Positions 16,801 to 20,118 of a stretch of 20,118 nucleotides of DNA are shown one piece after another; position 1 is the first letter of the stretch; each line of letters begins with the position of its first letter. A model generated the notes under the pieces. It was not told the DNA's origin and did not search any database. It worked only from the letters and a program-made list of their open reading frames with translations. This stretch comes from a virus. The translations under genes were made by a program, and so were the position numbers. Location: positions 1 through 20,118 of IMG/VR virus record IMGVR_UViG_3300043468_000858; one strand, given 5' to 3'.

Positions 16801-18600
16801 ATTAAAATCTGTTATATTAGAGCTAGTATGAGTGTGGGAACTTGCTGCATAATTACCAGAGGGTTGCTTTCCATCAAGCGCGGTTTGGAGGTTAGTAATA
16901 TCAGATATAGTGTGAGTATGACCATTAGCACTAACATCAACATTGTTAACTTTTAGTGAAGTAAAGTTTCCGCTGGGGCCACTAATACTTCCAGTAAATG
17001 TTGCACCACTTAGATTAGCTTTTCCAGCAAGATTATTTGTGACGGTGGTAGAGAAATTAGCATCATTACCTAAAGCAGTTGCTAATTCGTTGAGAGTATC
17101 TAGTGCAGTTGGAGCAGAAGCCACTAAATTACTTATTTCTGTGCGAACAAATGCTGTACTAGCAATTTGAGTACTATTAGTTCCAGCAGTTGCTGTTGGA
17201 GTTAATGGAACTCCGCTGAACGATGGACTACTTAATGGGGCATATATGCCATTCACTAGCCCACTTACACTACTATTGAAATCTGTAATATTGCTAGACG
17301 CATGAGTGTGAGAACTAAGTGCGTAATTTCCAGAAGGTTGTTTATTGTCAAGAGTTGTTTGAAGTGACGTAATATCAGCTATATTGTGAGTATGTCCACT
17401 AACAGAAACATCGACATTAGATACTTTTAAAGATGTAAAACTACCACTTGGTCCACTAATGATACCAGTAAAAACAGCCCCAGTGAGAGGAGCATAAATT
17501 CCACTAGTTAAAGTATTTACTCTAGAATCTACTTGAGTTTGAGTTAAACCAAATGTTCCAGTAGTAGATATTGTATAATTAGAACCAACGCCAGATATAC
17601 CAATACCACTACCAGCGGTTAATAATGTTATTGGTAATAATCCACTAACACTACTATTGAAATCAGTTATGCTTGAGGAGGTATGAGTATGGCCGCTAAC
17701 AGAAACATCAATACCACCAAGTTTAAGAGATTGAAAAGTGCCACTATTAAATATAACTGTACTAGTAAAAGTTTTTTGTCCAGTAATGATTTGACTTCCA
17801 GCGGTCATAACAAAGTCTGCATCAACACCAGCCTCTGGAAGATAGTAAACTCTATCAGTATAAAGATTATTTGTTGGAGTAATAGTTATAGTATTATTAA
17901 ATAATGTTCCTGTATTACCTTTTAAAATAATATCTTTACGATTTATTCCTATTGCACCAGTTGTTATTTTTATTCCAGTTCCACTGAAAGTTTTACCGCC
18001 AGAGAGAGTTTGTTCACCAGTTGTTCTTACAACGGTAGAATCAACAGCAATATTATCAGCACTTACAACTAAACCGTCGCCCTGTCCAATGTCAAAGCTT
18101 CTATTAGCTGATAAATTACCGCCACCAATTAAGCCGCTACCAGCAGAAAAATTTACGCCAGTTAACGCAATGTTTTGAACATTATTTATAGCAAGGTCTG
18201 ATTTGAATTGTGAAGGTGTTCTAGTATGAATATTACGGGCAAATGTAGATGGATCAGATATAAATACCGGAAAATGAGAAGCTCCAATATTTGAGGCTTC
18301 AGATCTAGTTGCTAAATAGCCAGATATTATAACATTATCATTAAATAATTTGATTCCACTTATTGATTGATTACCAAATGTTCTAACTATAGTGTTGCCA
18401 CTAGTTAAATTTTCAATTAAGTATCCACTACCAACTCTACTGACGGGAAGAATTCCGCTAGTAAATAATATAGGGTAGCCACTGGGAGTGTCAAATGTAA
18501 TAAAGTTATCAGAAGATTTTATCTCTATGATAATATCATGATCTTTGAGAACATCAAGATTAACTACATTTTCAGTAACTTCTATAGTGTAGTTGCTCAT
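13831..18600 (-). CDS. Giant tail fibre protein, 1589 residues
   Basis: The largest gene here. Its start directly abuts the upstream stop (TAAATG), with GGAG 6 bases before. N-terminal ~190 residues are beta-rich (ISGIKLF, VRTTGEQTLSGGKTFSG, fibre shaft motifs). Residues ~300-600 hold repeats with HTH triplets at 304, 403, 431, 561 and 589, and a sixth at 1012, in (S/N)-(S/G)-HTH-x4-ITDFNSSVSGL contexts. A TPTATAGTNSTQIASTAFV segment at ~470 is a known fibre element. Residues ~940-1000 include HGSLFGLGDDDHSQYLHVD, also common in phage fibres. From ~1055 there are five VGIG-type units followed by LxVxG. The C-terminal ~100 residues form a beta domain (TCTLTGNCTFTMPTATAGK). Homotrimeric fibre is inferred. 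No endosialidase-type chaperone was identified. Confidence 0.92.
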   Translation of the reverse strand: MSNYTIEVTENVVNLDVLKDHDIIIEIKSSDNFITFDTPSGYPILFTSGILPVSRVGSGYLIENLTSGNTIVRTFGNQSISGIKLFNDNVIISGYLATRSEASNIGASHFPVFISDPSTFARNIHTRTPSQFKSDLAINNVQNIALTGVNFSAGSGLIGGGNLSANRSFDIGQGDGLVVSADNIAVDSTVVRTTGEQTLSGGKTFSGTGIKITTGAIGINRKDIILKGNTGTLFNNTITITPTNNLYTDRVYYLPEAGVDADFVMTAGSQIITGQKTFTSTVIFNSGTFQSLKLGGIDVSVSGHTHTSSSITDFNSSVSGLLPITLLTAGSGIGISGVGSNYTISTTGTFGLTQTQVDSRVNTLTSGIYAPLTGAVFTGIISGPSGSFTSLKVSNVDVSVSGHTHNIADITSLQTTLDNKQPSGNYALSSHTHASSNITDFNSSVSGLVNGIYAPLSSPSFSGVPLTPTATAGTNSTQIASTAFVRTEISNLVASAPTALDTLNELATALGNDANFSTTVTNNLAGKANLSGATFTGSISGPSGNFTSLKVNNVDVSANGHTHTISDITNLQTALDGKQPSGNYAASSHTHTSSNITDFNSSVSGLLPVKNILAGYDINITNNSGVYTVASTNLVHVDSQQPQGFVNRTDSRISVSGNIFRIEPTGSSYSYYNKGIKVVKTSGDSLTIPNLTQINYIHFDTVNNQISNKTTSFDFSSDIPIAYVAWNSGVGPSGQMTFFAEERHGIVMDTSTHKWIHNTFGSQYVGGLSIGNYSTSGNGNSNSDATIAIGNGTLYQEDIEINITNSPSTDPFCQELSPIAQIPVYYHQGNTGQWVKNTATNYPVKYGVNGPQYNLLSGGTWTTPDVSPGGATRYFAVWILATNQIDDPIISIMGQRVDSNPGSAESNNSWSDVNLTNLPLSEVKPLYRLIFAGDSDFTNTPKCYLYSILDIRVSVISTIAGVSQNDHGSLFGLGDDDHSQYLHVDNARTVNAIHNFVNGLTVNGTSVSVSGHTHTSSNITDFNSSVSGLLPVGTANYLSKFGTGGSGLGNSLIYDNGTNVGIGTSVPQAGYKLDVNGSAVIRGSILTNATITEFGNSRYQLHSGASTNQVSYVCNGGGRFGVGFTAPSGLVAISGGVSIGSAYNVTSPTNGLIVEGNVGIGTTTPSGALHVVGDTYIDNSAKLYIVGSGTSKTRNFIWSGTNGNLEINANGPSVVFSPDGGYVDLGRTVSQYINIGHGYLNAGANNQHVRFTPGGVELMRMTNSGTIGIGTTSPLGTCRLTIAGSGSTSASSALNVVNSGNSPLLFVRNDGNVGIGNNNPSYRLDVTGSGRFIGTGSSLILNADGNVAGSPSIEATSTYSDINIKVGGQNIFRGLDGWTGTWADSVATTYFQVGRAAGNTIFTSLVGNNFNRLAFASSKTLFTNSTSSIAIPSGYFNIVRNSNSLFNVMDDGKVGIGTQTPSAQLHVIGSGVISSGLIVNGNLTFDSFTESVVAIGNSSTSQTISLTSGTVQTCTLTGNCTFTMPTATAGKSFSLFLNSGSGNYTATFTGVRWADSAIPTATITASKVDIYSFISDGTYWYGSFSQNYG
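15520..17710 (-). repeat. HTH/ITDFNSSVSGL coding repeats in the giant fibre gene
   Basis: Six related direct repeats centred at about 15563, 16832, 16916, 17306, 17390 and 17687. Each includes an HTH codon triplet; four (15563, 16832, 17306, 17687) continue as S-x-ITDFNSSVSGL and two (16916, 17390) as I-x-DI-x-LQT. The nucleotide identity is high enough to allow internal recombination. Confidence 0.8.
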
Positions 18601-18996
18601 TTAGCACTCCATTTGGGTAGAATTTTTGCTATTTCTTTTTATGATTGTTATAAGGCCAAATAATACTCTTGTAGTATACCGACCGCCGTTAGTATAGAAG
18701 ATATCATTTGATTCTAACTCAAAATCATATTTTGCTGTTTTGAATGCAAAGTTATTAGTAGTAGAAGCTGGTAACATAAGAGTTATCTTACCATTGACTC
18801 CATCTATAGACATTTGGTAGTCTGAATTAGAATTTCCAGAAGTGTAAGTTATTGTTTGATTATCACTGGTCGTAATTAAAATCCTAGCGCACCAATCAGT
18901 AATATTAATTGCTGTGCCTGCATTATTTTTATAAATGAATGTCAAGTTATAAGAAGAACCCTGTTCAACATCAAAATCATATTTTGCAGCTGCCAT
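18601..18996 (-). CDS. Small fibre/baseplate adaptor-like protein (BppU-N-like)
   Basis: 131 residues with the layout of a small beta-sandwich protein seen in many phages: KYDFDVEQGSSYNLTFIYKN (1st strands, ~5-24), GTAINITDWCARILI (~27-41), GKITLMLPAS (~70-79) and KYDFELES ... TRVLFGLITI (~89-118). Members resemble the N-terminal domain of the lactococcal baseplate upper protein BppU and usually precede a fibre gene; they probably attach it to the virion. That fits its place immediately upstream of the giant fibre, with which it shares an abutting stop/start. The ribosome binding site is GGAAG, and it starts just after the portal gene's stop. Confidence 0.7.
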   Translation of the reverse strand: MAAAKYDFDVEQGSSYNLTFIYKNNAGTAINITDWCARILITTSDNQTITYTSGNSNSDYQMSIDGVNGKITLMLPASTTNNFAFKTAKYDFELESNDIFYTNGGRYTTRVLFGLITIIKRNSKNSTQMEC

Positions 18997-18997
18997 T

Positions 18998-20118
18998 TTA
19001 TTCTTCCATTTCTGCTAATTGTGATTGGATATATAAACTTATAACGCGCATTCTGTATTTGTCTATATTCATTGACTCTGGATTAATGCTTTCTTCTTGT
19101 AGAACGCTGGCAAACGCTGTAGGAGTTTTTCTATTTTCACTAAGTATATCTCTTATTGAAGTAGCATTTACCTCAGACATAATGTCTAGATTAGTAAGAA
19201 CATCTACTTTAAATTTTTCAAGTTCTTTTACTTCTGACTTTGTTAGCTGCCTTAAGTTCTTCTTAGACTTAGAATTTAAATATGCATTAGTAAGAACGTC
19301 TGAAATTTCTTTCCAGCTTTCTTCTGCCCAATATACAAACTCAGCTACTCCCGGTTTCTTTTTTGGAGTTGCCACCCTTTGTTTTCTTGGTCCGGTATCT
19401 TGCTTAAAAAGCGGTCGCCCATTTGGATTACTAGGTTTAGGGGCATTTGGAAGACCACCACCGGGTGCTGGTGGTTTTGGCATCAATATATCTTTTGGTA
19501 CACTTGTTTTTAAACCAACGTCTTGTGGATTTACTTTTCCTGACTGTAAGGCAATCTTTTCCAAATCCATTTTATGATTAGCGTTATGGAATGGTCCAGC
19601 TTTATCTGGAGTATCTTCGCCCTGCCTCTCATCAAATTCTCTTTGTAGTCTAATCTTTTCGATCTGAGGAATCTCCTTAAATCTTTCAAGAACAGTTTCT
19701 TGACTTATAATATCTCTATCCACAAGTTGTAATAGAAGAGCTTTCTCTGCGGCTTCATCAGATAAGGTCATTTGATCAAACTGAATATAGGCTTTGTATC
19801 TAAAACCCATAGCCTGTCTAACCATTTCAATTTCTTTTTCCCAAAATCTAGTTAACTGATCTCTACCATACTGAAGTCTTTCTACTAGAGTTTTGAGCGA
19901 AATGAAGTTATTAGTAAAGCCGCCACCGCCAGTAGCCATACCAGTTAATGTTGGAGGAACACCCAACCCAGCATATATACTATTGAGTACCGAAGTATAT
20001 TTTTCAGAACCAAGGAATTTGTATACTTCGCTGCTAGATTCTTTGAAGGATAGTTCTGGCCCCCAAACTAGTTCCATCGTGCCGCCACCAACATTACTGG
20101 CTAGAATATCTCGCAACT
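18998..20118 (-). CDS. Portal protein, C-terminal part (5' end outside window)
   Basis: Partial gene, open to the right edge. The first codon of the apparent ORF is TTG read within the gene, not a credible start. The visible ~373 residues include landmarks of phage portals: ELSFKESSSEVYKFLGSEKYTSVLNSIYAGLGVPPTLTG (residues ~21-59, cut here to its key parts), a helix LVERLQYGRDQLTRFWEKEI (~77-96) and EAAEKALLLQLVDRDIISQETVLERF (~121-146). A Pro/Gly/Asn-rich linker (~212-256, including NGRPLFKQD) follows, then a helical lysine-rich C-terminal extension. The portal forms the dodecameric DNA gate at one head vertex. The extension after the linker is not a standard portal part and has no assigned role. 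Confidence 0.85.
   Translation of the reverse strand, partial: LRDILASNVGGGTMELVWGPELSFKESSSEVYKFLGSEKYTSVLNSIYAGLGVPPTLTGMATGGGGFTNNFISLKTLVERLQYGRDQLTRFWEKEIEMVRQAMGFRYKAYIQFDQMTLSDEAAEKALLLQLVDRDIISQETVLERFKEIPQIEKIRLQREFDERQGEDTPDKAGPFHNANHKMDLEKIALQSGKVNPQDVGLKTSVPKDILMPKPPAPGGGLPNAPKPSNPNGRPLFKQDTGPRKQRVATPKKKPGVAEFVYWAEESWKEISDVLTNAYLNSKSKKNLRQLTKSEVKELEKFKVDVLTNLDIMSEVNATSIRDILSENRKTPTAFASVLQEESINPESMNIDKYRMRVISLYIQSQLAEMEE

Noticed and set aside
18939-19577. 212-residue plus-strand ORF opposite the portal
   Set aside because: Antisense shadow of a well-supported portal reading frame; composition not protein-like and no ribosome binding site.
1-20118. tRNA genes, integrase, attachment sites, defence genes
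   Set aside because: None found on reading; no cloverleaf-like segment, no non-structural gene.

Overview
The window is part of the structural (late) gene region of a tailed, dsDNA bacteriophage (Caudoviricetes). It is either a free phage or a metagenomic contig: no integrase, attachment site, bacterial housekeeping gene, tRNA, rRNA or CRISPR was seen. Every supported gene is on the minus strand, tightly packed, mostly with AAGGAG-like ribosome binding sites, as in a phage late operon. The DNA is AT-rich. The host cannot be read from this sequence.

In transcription order (right to left): the C-terminal part of a portal protein (18998-20116+); a small adaptor-like protein (18601-18996); a 1589-residue tail fibre (13831-18600); a concanavalin/LamG-like virion protein (12751-13827); a 1065-residue fibre with a right-handed beta-helix and carbohydrate-binding-like modules (9552-12749); a 58-residue protein not reported by simple ORF calling (9368-9544), translationally coupled to a 126-residue protein (8991-9371). 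Then comes the capsid block: prohead protease with a C-terminal scaffold region (7509-8924), which holds a strong internal start for a separate scaffold (7509-8135); a decoration-like protein (7046-7492); and the major capsid protein (6010-7020), followed by a clear intrinsic terminator. A second adhesion block follows: a conserved virion protein (5193-5894), a 1098-residue fibre with YadA-head-like repeats (1881-5177), a cadherin-like protein with a YYCV ladder (1312-1869), a Cys-motif protein (472-1302), and a paralogue of it carrying a long Thr/Pro heptad stalk that runs off the left edge (1-479).

The capsid genes follow the lambda order portal, protease with nested scaffold, decoration, major capsid, but a fibre cassette of about 9.6 kb sits between portal and protease and a second adhesion block follows the capsid gene. 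Much of the window is therefore devoted to host-surface recognition, in repeat-rich genes that could change by recombination or slippage. The two largest intergenic gaps (before 8924 and before 5894) share a nearly identical 19-bp element that may be a phage-specific late promoter. No gap exceeds about 115 bases.

The points most worth following are the shared promoter-like element, the nested scaffold start, the displaced fibre cassette, and the group of small Cys/Thr/Pro-rich proteins at the left end with a higher-order 21-bp repeat.
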